A DNA stretch of 64,000 nt from Bacteroidota bacterium (GCA_020402865.1 JADBYT010000015.1:1-64000), one strand, 5' to 3'. Counted from the stretch's first letter, positions 15,848-25,525 are shown. The notes: generated from the sequence alone by a model not told the origin. Numbers and translations: made by a program.

Positions 15848-18733
15848 ATGAAGGCGCAGAATATGGCTAAAAAAACAGAACTACCGCCCATTGCCGAAAG
15901 TGAAAACGAAACACTCGAAGTAATTGGTGCACGCGTACATAACCTGAAAGACGTTAGTGTTTCCATTCCGCGCAATCAGCTCGTGGTGGTTACCGGTCTC
16001 TCAGGCTCAGGTAAATCATCGCTGGCATTTGATACAATATATGCCGAAGGCCAGCGCCGCTACATCGAAACCTTTTCGGCTTATGCCCGCCAGTTTCTGG
16101 GCGATCTCGAGCGCCCTGATGTAGATAAAATCACCGGCCTGAGTCCGGTTATTTCCATTGAGCAGAAAACGGTAAACAAGAACCCGCGTTCTACCGTGGG
16201 CACCATTACCGAGATTTACGATTTTCTTCGCCTGCTTTACGCCCGTGCCTCGGATGCCTATTCGTATGTAACCGGCGAAAAAATGGTGCGCTACTCCGAT
16301 GAGCAGATTCTTGAACTGCTGCTGGAAAGTTACGAAGGCAAAAAAGTACTGCTGCTTGCCCCGGTTGTAAAAGGCCGAAAAGGACACTACCGCGAACTGT
16401 TTGAGCAAATCCGCAAACAAGGCTTTCTGCGCGCGCGGGTGGATGGTGAAGTGGTTGAACTCACCACACGCCTGCAACTTGACCGCTACAAAGTGCACGA
16501 TATTGAAATTGTAATTGACCGCCTGGAAGTAGCCGCTGCCGATAAACAACGTCTCGCCGAAAGTCTGAAACTGGCTTTGCGACACGGAAAAGGCACCATT
16601 ATGGTAGCTGAGCCGGGCAAGGAAAACGTGCGCCATTTCAGCCGTCATCTGATGTGCCCTACATCGGGCATTGCCTACGATGATCCGGCTCCGAATCTGT
16701 TTTCGTTCAACTCGCCCTACGGTGCCTGCCACAAATGCAATGGCCTCGGGCAGATCCTCGAAATCGACGTCAATAAAATTATTCCCAACAAAGGCAAAAG
16801 CATTAAAGTTGGCGGCATTGTGCCGATTGGCGAATACCGTGCAAGCTGGATTTTCCGCCAGCTCGATGCCATTGCCGATAAATACAAATTCAAACTCTCC
16901 GACCCGATACGCGAGATACCGGAAGATGCGCTGAATGCCATTCTTTTTGGTACTGATGAAATGCTGAAGGTGAAAAGCGACAGCACCGGAAGCGGCAGCA
17001 GCTATTCGCTTTCGTTTGAAGGTGTGGTAAATTTTCTGGCGCGGCAGGAGCAGGAGGGAAGCACCGGCACACAGAAATGGGCGCAGGAGTTTATGAACGA
17101 GGCGCAATGCCCGCAATGCCACGGCACAAGGCTTAAGAAAGAAGCTTTGTATTTCCGTGTGGATGAAAAAAACATTGCCGAACTCTCGGCAATGGGCCTG
17201 CAGGAATTAAGTGCATGGATGCAGAACCTCGAAAGCCGCATCAGCGAAAGGCAGCGGAGCATTGGTACGGAAGTATTGAAAGAGATACGTGCACGTTTGC
17301 AGTTTCTGCTCGATGTGGGTTTGACCTACCTCACCATTGACCGCAGCTCGAAATCGCTTTCGGGTGGGGAGGCGCAGCGCATCAGGCTGGCTACGCAAAT
17401 TGGTTCGCAGTTAGTGGGCGTGCTTTACATTCTGGATGAGCCCAGCATTGGTTTGCACCAGCGTGATAATGTACGATTGATTGATGCGCTGAAAAACCTG
17501 CGCGATATTGGTAACTCGGTGCTGGTGGTGGAGCACGACAAGGAAATGATTCTTGCTGCCGACCACGTGCTTGATGTGGGCCCGCGTGCAGGTGTGCATG
17601 GCGGACAAATTGTGGCGCAGGGTACTCCGGCTGAACTGCTGAAGTTTGATACACTCACCGCCGATTACATTACCGGCCGCCGGCAAATAGCTGTGCCCGC
17701 CCAACGCCGCAAGGGCAACGGAAAATCAATTGTACTGAGCGGCTGCACCGGACACAACCTGCAAAACGTAACGCTTGATTTGCCGCTGGGCAAGTTTGTG
17801 TGTGTAACCGGTGTGAGCGGAAGCGGAAAATCATCGCTCATTAACGAAACGCTTTACCCGATACTCAGCCGGCAGTTTTACCGCAGCGACCGCAAGCCGT
17901 TGCCGTACAAAAAAGTACACGGCCTTGAGCATATCGACAAGGTAATTGATATTGACCAAAGCCCCATTGGCCGCACACCGCGCTCGAATCCGGCTACGTA
18001 CACCAACGTGTTTTCGGATATACGCACGTTGTTTTCGGAATTGCCGGAGGCGAAAATACGCGGGTACAAACCGGGTCGTTTTTCGTTCAACGTAAAAGGC
18101 GGGCGTTGCGAAACCTGCCAGGGCGCGGGCTTGCGCACCATTGAAATGAATTTTCTGCCCGATGTGTATGTGCTTTGCGAAACCTGCAACGGCCGCCGCT
18201 ACAACCGCGAAACGCTGGAAGTACGCTACAAGGGCAAGTCGATAAGCGATGTGCTTGACATGACCATTGATCAGGCCGTGGAGTTTTTTGAAGCGCAGCC
18301 TTCCATTCTGCAACGTGTGAAAGCGTTGCAGGATGTGGGTTTGGGCTACATTACTCTGGGGCAGCAAAGTACCACACTTTCTGGCGGCGAGGCACAGCGT
18401 GTAAAATTAGCCACCGAACTTGCCCGCAAGCAAACCGGCAACACGCTGTACATTCTTGATGAGCCTACCACGGGCCTGCATTTTGAAGACATCCGCATTT
18501 TGCTTGATGTGCTTAATTTGCTGGTGGAGCAAGGCAATACCGTGCTGGTAATTGAGCATAACATGGACATTGTTAAAGTGGCCGATCATATAATTGATCT
18601 CGGCCCTGAAGGCGGCAGCGGCGGCGGGCAAATATTGTTTACCGGCACACCGGAACAGATGGTGAAACAATTGCCCGGCTTTACGGCGAAGTTTTTGAAA
18701 GAGGAACTGGAGGCCACAGCAAAGGTTGTGTAG
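15848..18733 (+). CDS. uvrA: Excinuclease ABC subunit A
   Basis: A 961-aa damage-recognition ATPase of nucleotide excision repair. The first ATPase half has Walker A GLSGSGKSS (about 51) and signature LSGGEAQRI (about 497). The second half has Walker A GVSGSGKSS (about 656), signature LSGGEAQRV (about 842) and Walker B LYILDEPTTGLH. The C-terminal zinc module is intact (CETCQGAG ... CETCNGRR). The N-terminal zinc module is degenerate: the expected CxxC reads CPTS, while its partner CHKC is kept. A second in-frame ATG at 15863 (MAKKTELP) is equally plausible as the start. The gene stands alone. Confidence 0.97.
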   Translation: MKAQNMAKKTELPPIAESENETLEVIGARVHNLKDVSVSIPRNQLVVVTGLSGSGKSSLAFDTIYAEGQRRYIETFSAYARQFLGDLERPDVDKITGLSPVISIEQKTVNKNPRSTVGTITEIYDFLRLLYARASDAYSYVTGEKMVRYSDEQILELLLESYEGKKVLLLAPVVKGRKGHYRELFEQIRKQGFLRARVDGEVVELTTRLQLDRYKVHDIEIVIDRLEVAAADKQRLAESLKLALRHGKGTIMVAEPGKENVRHFSRHLMCPTSGIAYDDPAPNLFSFNSPYGACHKCNGLGQILEIDVNKIIPNKGKSIKVGGIVPIGEYRASWIFRQLDAIADKYKFKLSDPIREIPEDALNAILFGTDEMLKVKSDSTGSGSSYSLSFEGVVNFLARQEQEGSTGTQKWAQEFMNEAQCPQCHGTRLKKEALYFRVDEKNIAELSAMGLQELSAWMQNLESRISERQRSIGTEVLKEIRARLQFLLDVGLTYLTIDRSSKSLSGGEAQRIRLATQIGSQLVGVLYILDEPSIGLHQRDNVRLIDALKNLRDIGNSVLVVEHDKEMILAADHVLDVGPRAGVHGGQIVAQGTPAELLKFDTLTADYITGRRQIAVPAQRRKGNGKSIVLSGCTGHNLQNVTLDLPLGKFVCVTGVSGSGKSSLINETLYPILSRQFYRSDRKPLPYKKVHGLEHIDKVIDIDQSPIGRTPRSNPATYTNVFSDIRTLFSELPEAKIRGYKPGRFSFNVKGGRCETCQGAGLRTIEMNFLPDVYVLCETCNGRRYNRETLEVRYKGKSISDVLDMTIDQAVEFFEAQPSILQRVKALQDVGLGYITLGQQSTTLSGGEAQRVKLATELARKQTGNTLYILDEPTTGLHFEDIRILLDVLNLLVEQGNTVLVIEHNMDIVKVADHIIDLGPEGGSGGGQILFTGTPEQMVKQLPGFTAKFLKEELEATAKVV

Positions 18734-18810
18734 CCGGGGGCGGGGGAACTGAAGGAATTTTATTGCGCCTTACGGTTTGAATCTATAGCCGCGATTGCAG
18801 CGGAATAAAA

Positions 18811-18894
18811 CAAACAAAAAACAAGTTAACAGTGCCAGATACTCCGATTTCGTTAAGAAACCGGAGTATCTGATGCGACTGCGTTTTTTGTTTG
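18811..18894. repeat. Nested inverted repeat downstream of uvrA
   Basis: The outer arms are CAAACAAAAAAC (18811-18822) and GTTTTTTGTTTG (18883-18894), a perfect 12-bp pair. The inner stem pairs CAGATACTCCG (18836-18846) with CGGAGTATCTG (18862-18872), with TTTC/GAAA pairing inside the loop. The right arm ends in T-runs, so it could terminate uvrA transcription, but the two-tier symmetry is larger than a usual terminator. Confidence 0.75.
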
Positions 18895-19077
18895 TTTTTT
18901 GTAGCGGAAAGCGCGAACCATGCCCTAATTTGCTGCTTCTCCGGTTCGCTCCTCCATTTTTCCTTGCCAATAACCCTTTGTCATTTTCACATGCCTTAAT
19001 TGGAGGTATTGGTGTAGCTTTAACCTCTGTTAACGTCATTCACACCGCCATTAACCCGTGGCAAGCTACTGGCGGAG

Positions 19078-19085
19078 TATGTTTG
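19078..19085 (+). promoter_or_regulatory. -7 promoter box for outer-membrane receptor
   Basis: TATGTTTG matches TAnnTTTG, 22 nt before the ATG at 19108. Confidence 0.5.
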
Positions 19086-19107
19086 CAGCGATACAATACA
19101 ATGAATT

Positions 19108-21912
19108 ATGTACAGGTTACTTTTTCTTTTTTCGTTTGCTTTGCTGCTGGGCAGCAGTGTGCATGCGCAGCGTGGCACCGGCACTGTGCGAGGTGTGGTA
19201 CGCGACAGTATATTTAATGCGCCGCCAAACGGGAAAGGTGTGGTGGATGGTGCCGTGGTTACACTCATGCGCCAGCGCGATTCATCGCTGGTAACCTTTA
19301 CCATGACTGACACGGCAGGCTCATTTTTGCTGAAAGGCGTAGGTCCGGGCAATTACCGCGTACTGGTTACGCACACGGCCTACCGCAGCTACAGCCGAAA
19401 ATTTACCGTAACGGCCGATACGCCCAACGTGGTGCTGAAACCGATTTATGTGAATCACCGCTCGGTGCTGTTGTCGGAAGTGGTGGTGGAAGAAGAAGCA
19501 CCGCCGGTTACGCTTAAAGGTGATACACTGGAGTTCAACGCATCGTCGTACCGCACGGCTCCCAATGCCACGGCCGAAGATCTGATGAAGAAAATGCCCG
19601 GTGTGAAAGTGAATTCTGATGGTACGTACACGGTAAACGGACAGAAAGTGACCAAGATACTGGTTGACGGGAAGGAGTTTTTCTCTGACGATCCTGCGCT
19701 GGCCGGAAGAAACATACAGGCCGATGCGGTGAAGAAAGTACAGGTGTTTCAGCGTGCATCCGATACGGAAGCGGCAACCGGTGTGAAAGACGGATCGTCG
19801 GAAACAACAATTAATCTGACACTGAAAGACGATAAGAAAAACGGAAGTTTTGGCACGGCAACTTTGGGCGCGGGAACCGATGAGCGTTACCGCACAGCTG
19901 TAAGCTACAACCGTTTTAACGGAAGCCGGCGCCTCTCGCTGCTGGCTAATGCGAACAACATTAACGAGCGGGCGTTTTCGTTTCAGGATGTGATGAATAT
20001 GTCGGGCGGTTTTGCGCAAGGTGGTGGTATGTTCAGGATGCTGGGCGAGGATGGCGGAAATGGAACAGGCAACGGAATTAACACGGCTTGGGCCGGGGGG
20101 GTAAACTATACGGATGATTGGGGAAAAAACATCACGGTGTCAACTAATTATTTTTTCACCAAACGCCAGCGCGAACTGATCTCCACATCCGAACAGAATT
20201 ATGCCCTTCCTGATTCTGTATTTAACCGTTTCAGCAACTCGCAGCTGAATAATTATACGGATAATCACCGCTTCAACATCAATACCGAATTTCGCATCGA
20301 CTCGCTTACCAAGCTGCGTATGCGCACGGGTTTGGTTTATACCAATTCGCGCAGCAATAATTTCAGCGGCTTTAACACAACCAGTGCGGCAGGCGCTTTA
20401 ATTAATTACGGCGGCAACAATAATTTTTCCGGCCGCGATGCTTTTGCGTTCAATAACGAACTGTTTTTTACACGCCGCATGCTGCGTGCTGGCCGTAACT
20501 TCAGTATAAACTGGAAAGTGAATCAACGCTATTCCGATATTTTCAGCGAACCTGAAAACAGCACGGCGTTTTTTACTGAATCAGGCACACTAACGCGCAC
20601 GCAACGCCAGCGAAACCTGCAGGACGATGTACGCAGCGAACAAACGTTGAATGTGTCGTGGACAGAGCCGGTAGGGAAATTTTCGAAACTGGTAATTAGT
20701 GCTGATGCCAATACCCGCACGCTGAAAAACGACCGTAACGTATATAAGGTCGATTCGCTCAACAGTACTGTGCTTGAGTTTCAGCCCACGCTGAGTAATG
20801 ATTTTGAATATACGTTCCGTTATGCTTCGGCCGGACTCCGCTACAACTTCGAAAAGAAAAAGAAAAGCATTACCGTGGGTGCTGCTGTCCGCCAGTCGCA
20901 ACTGATAGGCCGTTCGCTCGATCAGCCCGGCAACAGCAGCGGTGTGTTTACCAATGTGCTGCCCTTTTTCCGTTATAACTACGATTTCAGCAAGGTGAGA
21001 AAACTCTGGATTGTGTATTCGAGCGATCTTACGCCGCCTGATATTTCGAGCCTGAATCCGGTGGTAGATGTATCAGACCCGCTCAATATCTCGTCGGGCA
21101 ATGCGCTGCTGCGACCAGAAGAGCTGCACAATTTATTTATTCAATACATGGCTCCTGATCCTACCGGCAATTTTACGTTTGTGGTGAGTTCCAATTTCTC
21201 GCGCTCGTTGCACGCCATTGTTAACAGTGTATCGCTTGATACGCTTGGCCGCCGTTTTTCAATGCCGGTAAACGGTAAGCCGAGAGACAATGGCTATGTG
21301 ATGATGTTCATAGAAGGAAAGGTGGAGAAATTGAAGAGTTCGGTCAACTTTACACTAACGCCTACTTACGGTCAAACCTGGTCGGTTATTAACGCTGCCA
21401 ACAACCGGAACACAAGTCTCAGTAACGAAGCCATTCTGGGCTGGCGCTTTTTACCTTCTGATAGTTTTGAATTGGGAGCAAGAGCTTCGCTGATCGTATC
21501 CGACGGAAGATATACACTGACACCGCAAAACAACAACCGTTTTATTACGCAAACCTACACCGCCTCACTGTTGTGGCAAACCAAATGGGGATTTGTACTT
21601 GAATCGGCATTCGACTATACCATCGCCACCAATCAGAATACCGGCATTCAAACCCGTTTTCCGCTCTGGAATTCATCGGTATCTTACATGTTCCTGAAAG
21701 GCAAAAAAGGACAGATGAAGCTCAATGTATTTGATATGCTGAATACCAATACCGGCATTGAGCAGAATGTGGAGGATACCTTTGTGGAAATACAACGTTA
21801 CACTACGCTGCGCCGCTACGTGATGCTGAGTTTCACTTACAAAATTGGTAAGGCGCCGGAAACAATGGATGGCCCGCGTGGCGGACGACGGATGATGATG
21901 ATGCACAGGTAA
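19108..21912 (+). CDS. TonB-dependent receptor-like outer-membrane beta-barrel protein
   Basis: A 934-aa outer-membrane protein. A signal peptide ends near VHAQ (residue 21). A carboxypeptidase-D regulatory-like beta-sandwich follows at about 27-112. A plug domain (about 125-240) includes DLMKKMPGVKVNSDGTYTVN and KILVDGKEFFSDD, typical of the OMP_b-brl_3 receptor family, and then a large barrel. The end is unusual: PRGGRRMMMMHR instead of the usual terminal aromatic residue, with a Met/His-rich tail. Proteins of this type often sit beside a GLPGLI protein, as here (22493-23272), and are suspected of metal or small-ligand uptake; the ligand is not known. Confidence 0.9.
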   Translation: MYRLLFLFSFALLLGSSVHAQRGTGTVRGVVRDSIFNAPPNGKGVVDGAVVTLMRQRDSSLVTFTMTDTAGSFLLKGVGPGNYRVLVTHTAYRSYSRKFTVTADTPNVVLKPIYVNHRSVLLSEVVVEEEAPPVTLKGDTLEFNASSYRTAPNATAEDLMKKMPGVKVNSDGTYTVNGQKVTKILVDGKEFFSDDPALAGRNIQADAVKKVQVFQRASDTEAATGVKDGSSETTINLTLKDDKKNGSFGTATLGAGTDERYRTAVSYNRFNGSRRLSLLANANNINERAFSFQDVMNMSGGFAQGGGMFRMLGEDGGNGTGNGINTAWAGGVNYTDDWGKNITVSTNYFFTKRQRELISTSEQNYALPDSVFNRFSNSQLNNYTDNHRFNINTEFRIDSLTKLRMRTGLVYTNSRSNNFSGFNTTSAAGALINYGGNNNFSGRDAFAFNNELFFTRRMLRAGRNFSINWKVNQRYSDIFSEPENSTAFFTESGTLTRTQRQRNLQDDVRSEQTLNVSWTEPVGKFSKLVISADANTRTLKNDRNVYKVDSLNSTVLEFQPTLSNDFEYTFRYASAGLRYNFEKKKKSITVGAAVRQSQLIGRSLDQPGNSSGVFTNVLPFFRYNYDFSKVRKLWIVYSSDLTPPDISSLNPVVDVSDPLNISSGNALLRPEELHNLFIQYMAPDPTGNFTFVVSSNFSRSLHAIVNSVSLDTLGRRFSMPVNGKPRDNGYVMMFIEGKVEKLKSSVNFTLTPTYGQTWSVINAANNRNTSLSNEAILGWRFLPSDSFELGARASLIVSDGRYTLTPQNNNRFITQTYTASLLWQTKWGFVLESAFDYTIATNQNTGIQTRFPLWNSSVSYMFLKGKKGQMKLNVFDMLNTNTGIEQNVEDTFVEIQRYTTLRRYVMLSFTYKIGKAPETMDGPRGGRRMMMMHR

Positions 21913-21926
21913 GTGGAAGATGAATT

Positions 21927-22402
21927 CTAATTAGTTGAAGGCGACTCGGAGTCGCCTTTTTTTGTTTGTGAAATCAGGTAAGCGATTCCATTTAACAATA
22001 TTCCAACCAAAACGTATGCGTAGGCAATAATCAGGAACGTAGTGAATTTATGTTGCCACAGGTAGCAAATTAGTATTGCAATGCAGAGATAAAAAATGGA
22101 AATGATTCCGCTTACGAAAAATACCGTTGATTCAAAATCGTTGTCATCATCTTCTGTATTACTATCAATAATAAAATTCTCTAATGTGTGAATGCTTAAG
22201 AATGAAAGTGACAGATTTATCGCATACCAGGTAATGGAGAAGCAGGCAACGAATGAAAAGATAGCGATATAATCCTTTTGAGAATAAACGCAGGTTTCAG
22301 TAAATAAATAGCCACAAACCAGAACGGAATATTGCCAGCAAGCGAAAGCGCAATACTTCTGATATTCAAAGGTAGTTTTTGAAAGTCTTCAATCCAGCTC
22401 AT
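21927..22402 (-). pseudogene. Frameshifted small membrane-protein gene
   Basis: An ATG at 22402 opens MSWIEDFQKLPLNIRSIALS and a first hydrophobic segment (NIPFWFVAIYL). A -1 change of frame around 22290-22310 then gives an uninterrupted open frame of about 120 codons. That frame starts at FTETCVYSQKDYIAIFSF and carries three further hydrophobic segments (for example FVSGIISIFYLCIAILIC) to the stop at 21927-21929. A single-base indel in an otherwise intact gene of about 158 codons is the simplest reading. The region is visibly more AT-rich than its neighbours. The last codons run through the terminator hairpin of the convergent receptor gene. I recognise no family. Confidence 0.7.
21938..21963 (+). 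terminator. Terminator of outer-membrane receptor gene
   Basis: AAGGCGACT and AGTCGCCTT form a 9-bp stem around a CGG loop, followed by TTTTT. It also lies inside the 3' end of the minus-strand broken gene. Confidence 0.85.
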
Positions 22403-22434
22403 TGTATATGGATAAGTGTTGAATTATAAATATA

Positions 22435-22469
22435 CAAAAAAGCCCGTTGTTTGCTTCAAAACAACGGGC
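22435..22469 (-). terminator. Terminator of GLPGLI gene
   Basis: GCCCGTTGTTT (22442-22452) pairs with AAACAACGGGC (22459-22469) around a 6-nt loop. Read on the minus strand it is followed by TTTTTTG, as expected just after the GLPGLI stop codon. Confidence 0.85.
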
Positions 22470-22492
22470 CAGACCGGGGATGTAAACAATGC

Positions 22493-23272
22493 TTAATTTC
22501 GGGGAGGCGGCATCATGATATCGCGGTTTTGCATCATTTTGCGGCGGAAATCGACTTCCAGCAGTTTGAATTCGGCGGCAGTAACCTGTTTGCCTTTCGG
22601 TGTTTTTATTTCTTTTGTTTTTACTGTTTTTGAAAATCCGGTAGCCACCGTATGTATGCGTCCGTTGTCCACATCATATTCCAGAATCATTCCTTTTAGT
22701 TCGCCGGAAGCTTCAGGGCCGGCGCTCAGGGCAAATCCTTCGGCGTACCACGCTACAATGGGAATTGTGTCAAGCACCGAATCAAGTTTCATCTCTTCAT
22801 TAATGAACTGCATTTGTTTTGTCCAGCGCACGTGTTGTGTGGTAGCTTTGCGGCAGGTATAACCGAGAATGGTTTTGGTTTCGGGGCTTAGTGTCCAGCT
22901 TTCGGGCGTGAGTGTATCATTCACGATATATACATTTTTTCCCAGTTCGCGCAGGCTGCTTTTTTTACGTTTTTCGTAATCTGTAAATACTTCAGTATTG
23001 TCGGAAGCGCCAATTACATGAACCACCAAACCATCTTCACCGCTGTCGTTGGTGTTGGTACTTTCCTGTACGTTGCGCAGCAGTGTTTGTTTGCCCGAAA
23101 AGAGCAGTTCGAGTTTTTGGGTAATTACATGTTCGCCGCCGCCGCCGGGAGGCTGGAATTGCGGCGGAGCCTGAAATTTTACCTTTACCGTACGGGTATA
23201 TGAAATGGTTCCTTCGGTAATTTGTGCACACAACGCACTTCCTGCGAGCATAAACAGGGGCAGGATTTTCAT
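22493..23272 (-). CDS. GLPGLI family exported protein
   Basis: A 259-aa protein when started at 23272 (MKILPLFMLAG, clean signal peptide ending SALCAQ); an upstream in-frame ATG at 23287 adds five residues. Matches to the GLPGLI family of Bacteroidota include ITEGTISYTRTV at the mature N-terminus, a DTLTPESWTLSPETKTILGYTC segment (fixed cysteine in GYTC) and VAWYAEGF. The name-giving motif is modified here to GELKGMILEYDV. The C-terminal region is Lys/Met-rich and ends MMPPPRN. Function is unknown; family members are usually next to outer-membrane receptors and metal-related genes. It is transcribed away from the two-component system. Confidence 0.85.
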   Translation of the reverse strand: MKILPLFMLAGSALCAQITEGTISYTRTVKVKFQAPPQFQPPGGGGEHVITQKLELLFSGKQTLLRNVQESTNTNDSGEDGLVVHVIGASDNTEVFTDYEKRKKSSLRELGKNVYIVNDTLTPESWTLSPETKTILGYTCRKATTQHVRWTKQMQFINEEMKLDSVLDTIPIVAWYAEGFALSAGPEASGELKGMILEYDVDNGRIHTVATGFSKTVKTKEIKTPKGKQVTAAEFKLLEVDFRRKMMQNRDIMMPPPRN

Positions 23273-23308
23273 AACATGGATGTTCATAGTCGTTTTTTTT
23301 TAATGCTC

Positions 23309-23316
23309 CAAAAATA
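23309..23316 (-). promoter_or_regulatory. -7 promoter box for GLPGLI gene
   Basis: TATTTTTG on the minus strand matches TAnnTTTG, 21 nt before the first possible ATG at 23287. Confidence 0.55.
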
Positions 23317-23415
23317 GATTGTACGGCTACCGGGCGGGGTTAACAGACTATGATCTGTGGTTAATTAAGGTTAAGGTTGAATTCACACAGTGAAAGCTCT
23401 TTTTATCTTAGTGCC

Positions 23416-24807
23416 ATGATGTTTGTATTGTTAAAGTCAAAAAGCAAAATGCGGCTGCTTATGCTGCTGGCTATTTTGATGATTGCCGGGTTTCAGGTGG
23501 TTTGGTTGTTTGAAAGTTATCAGCGTGAAAACCGTTTGCTGCGTAATGAACTTTCGGCCATGTTTCGTGAAACGGCGCTTGGTGATTTATTTCCTGATAT
23601 GCTGAAGGCTGATTCGTTAGCCGGAAACCGGTTATATACCAACCTGGGCGATAATGCGCAAATGATGGTTTTCCTGAATAAGGATTCTCAACTTCTTTCC
23701 GACTCTCCTGTGCGCTCAATTCCTCCCGGAATCGAGCGCCGGATTCACATTGTGTCCGGCAGAGAACAGCTGATGAATAACTTTGTATCGCCCGATAAAT
23801 TACTGGCCGATTTCACCAAACAACTGGAAGAAGAAGGGTATTCGTTTCAGGTGAAAATTTTACCTGCAATGCCTTTCGATAAAAAACTCAAGTCGGTTGC
23901 GGATACAATTTATACGCACACTGTGCCGGTTTGTCTTTCCGAAAATCTGAAAAATCCGATTCCCGATGGATTTTATAATGCAGCCATCACCGGCTTCAAA
24001 ACGCATTTGCTGAAACGTATCTGGCCACAGTTTGCGCTTTCGTTTCTGCTCATTTTTGTAACGGTGCTTGCATTTTATGTGCTGTGGCGCAATATGAATA
24101 CACAGCAACAGTTGCTTCGCCAGAAAGATCAGCTGGTGAGCAATATTACACATGAACTGAAAACACCGGTAGCCACGGTAAGTGTGGCGCTCGAAGCCAT
24201 TCAGCGTTTCGACTCGGCGGCCAGTCCGGAGCGTACCCGTGAATATCTTGCTATTGCCCGGCAGCAGTTGCAGCGCCTTAACCTGCTTATTGATAAAGTG
24301 CTTCGCCTGTCTATGTTTGAAGGCGGTAAAATTGAACTTAGTTTCTCAACCGTATCGCTGAACGAGCTTGCTGAAGAAGTGGTGCAGCCATTGAAATTGC
24401 AGTTTGAGTCGGCCGGAGGCGTGCTTTTATGGGAACCGGAAAACGAGCCGCTGACTATTTATGCCGATAAGCAACATATCACCAGTTTACTCTTTAACCT
24501 GCTCGACAATGCGCTGAAATACGGAGGTACGCCACCGGAAACCGTGCTGCGGATTTATTCCGAAACTGATTTTGCCGTGATGGAAGTGAGCGATAACGGA
24601 AGCGGAATCGATGAATCGTACCGGCAGAAAATATTTGAACCCTTCTTCCGAATACCCGGCAGGGGAAGCAGCCATAACGTAAAAGGACATGGTCTGGGAT
24701 TAAGTTATGTGGCCGAAATAGTCAGGCTTCATCATGGCTCCGTGGAGGTAAAAAATCATGGAAAAGGTGCTGTATTTAGTGTAAAATTACCTTTGAATAA
24801 TGGCTGA
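23416..24807 (+). CDS. Sensor histidine kinase
   Basis: A 463-aa membrane histidine kinase. I prefer the ATG pair at 23416/23419 to the upstream TTG. Two transmembrane helices (about 17-35 and 207-228) bracket a periplasmic sensor region of about 170 residues that I do not recognise. There is no obvious HAMP domain; a short coiled coil leads into the phosphoacceptor motif NITHELKTP (about residue 246). The ATPase domain has the N box NLLDNALKYGG, G1 DNGSGID, F box EPFFRIPG and G2 GHGLGLSYV. The gene overlaps the response regulator by 8 bp. It lies divergent to the GLPGLI gene, so that protein and the nearby receptor are natural candidate targets. Confidence 0.93.
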   Translation: MMFVLLKSKSKMRLLMLLAILMIAGFQVVWLFESYQRENRLLRNELSAMFRETALGDLFPDMLKADSLAGNRLYTNLGDNAQMMVFLNKDSQLLSDSPVRSIPPGIERRIHIVSGREQLMNNFVSPDKLLADFTKQLEEEGYSFQVKILPAMPFDKKLKSVADTIYTHTVPVCLSENLKNPIPDGFYNAAITGFKTHLLKRIWPQFALSFLLIFVTVLAFYVLWRNMNTQQQLLRQKDQLVSNITHELKTPVATVSVALEAIQRFDSAASPERTREYLAIARQQLQRLNLLIDKVLRLSMFEGGKIELSFSTVSLNELAEEVVQPLKLQFESAGGVLLWEPENEPLTIYADKQHITSLLFNLLDNALKYGGTPPETVLRIYSETDFAVMEVSDNGSGIDESYRQKIFEPFFRIPGRGSSHNVKGHGLGLSYVAEIVRLHHGSVEVKNHGKGAVFSVKLPLNNG

Positions 24808-25495
24808 AGCGGTTAAACTTTTGTATGTGGAAGACGAGCCTTTTCTGGCGCGCATTGTGAAGGAAAGCCTCGAAGGACGTGGTTACGAAGTTGTGCATAC
24901 GCCCGACGGGGCAAAGGTCTTGACACTGCTCGAACAATCGCTGCCTGATGTGTGTGTGCTTGATGTGATGCTGCCTAATGTGGACGGCTTCGAAATTTCG
25001 CGCGAAATAAAAACGCGCTATCCGCAGCTGCCGGTGTTGTTTGTGACCGCCAAAACCGAAGCGGGTGATGCCATTGAAGGCCTTCGAACAGGCGCGTTCG
25101 ATTACATACGCAAGCCATTTAGTATGGAAGAATTAATTGTGCGTATTGAAAATGTGCTGCGCATTACACGCGCATTGCCACAACAAACAACAGAAGTGAT
25201 GCTGGGCGACTACCTGCTCAACACACACCATCAGTTGCTGACTTATAAAACGGATCAGCCGCTCAAATTATCACACCGCGAGTGTGAACTCCTGCGCCTG
25301 CTCTGGCAAAACCGTAACGGCATTGCAGATCGTCGGCTCATCCTGCGAGCACTTTGGAACGACGACAGCTATTTCAACTCACGTAATCTGGATGTGTATA
25401 TTACCCGCCTGCGCAACTACCTGCGCAGCGATGCGCGCGTGGAAATTATTACCGTAAAAGGGCAGGGCTACCGGTTTGTGTTACCGGAGAATTAA
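24800..25495 (+). CDS. OmpR-family response regulator
   Basis: A 231-aa regulator. The N-terminal receiver domain has the acidic pair in YVEDEP (about residue 10), the phosphoacceptor Asp in VLDVMLPNVDGFE (about 54), Thr in FVTAKTE (about 82) and Lys in YIRKPFS (about 104). The C-terminal winged-helix DNA-binding domain (about 135-230) includes LSHRECELLRLLWQN and the wing VITRLRNYLRSD-like segment, ending GQGYRFVLPEN. It is translationally coupled to the preceding kinase, which should be its partner. Confidence 0.95.
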   Translation: MAEAVKLLYVEDEPFLARIVKESLEGRGYEVVHTPDGAKVLTLLEQSLPDVCVLDVMLPNVDGFEISREIKTRYPQLPVLFVTAKTEAGDAIEGLRTGAFDYIRKPFSMEELIVRIENVLRITRALPQQTTEVMLGDYLLNTHHQLLTYKTDQPLKLSHRECELLRLLWQNRNGIADRRLILRALWNDDSYFNSRNLDVYITRLRNYLRSDARVEIITVKGQGYRFVLPEN

Positions 25496-25525
25496 AAAAG
25501 TTTTTGGAGCGCTCAATTCTTTTAC

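Larger units (their letters stand above)
18734..19107. other. Intergenic region between uvrA and receptor gene
   Basis: There is no gene in this 374-bp gap. It contains the nested inverted repeat at 18811-18894 and the promoter box at 19078-19085; otherwise I see nothing. Confidence 0.7.

Noticed and set aside
16016-17122. 368-codon open frame antisense to uvrA
   Set aside because: It lies wholly opposite a well-matched uvrA gene; a GC-rich third position in uvrA produces long antisense frames.
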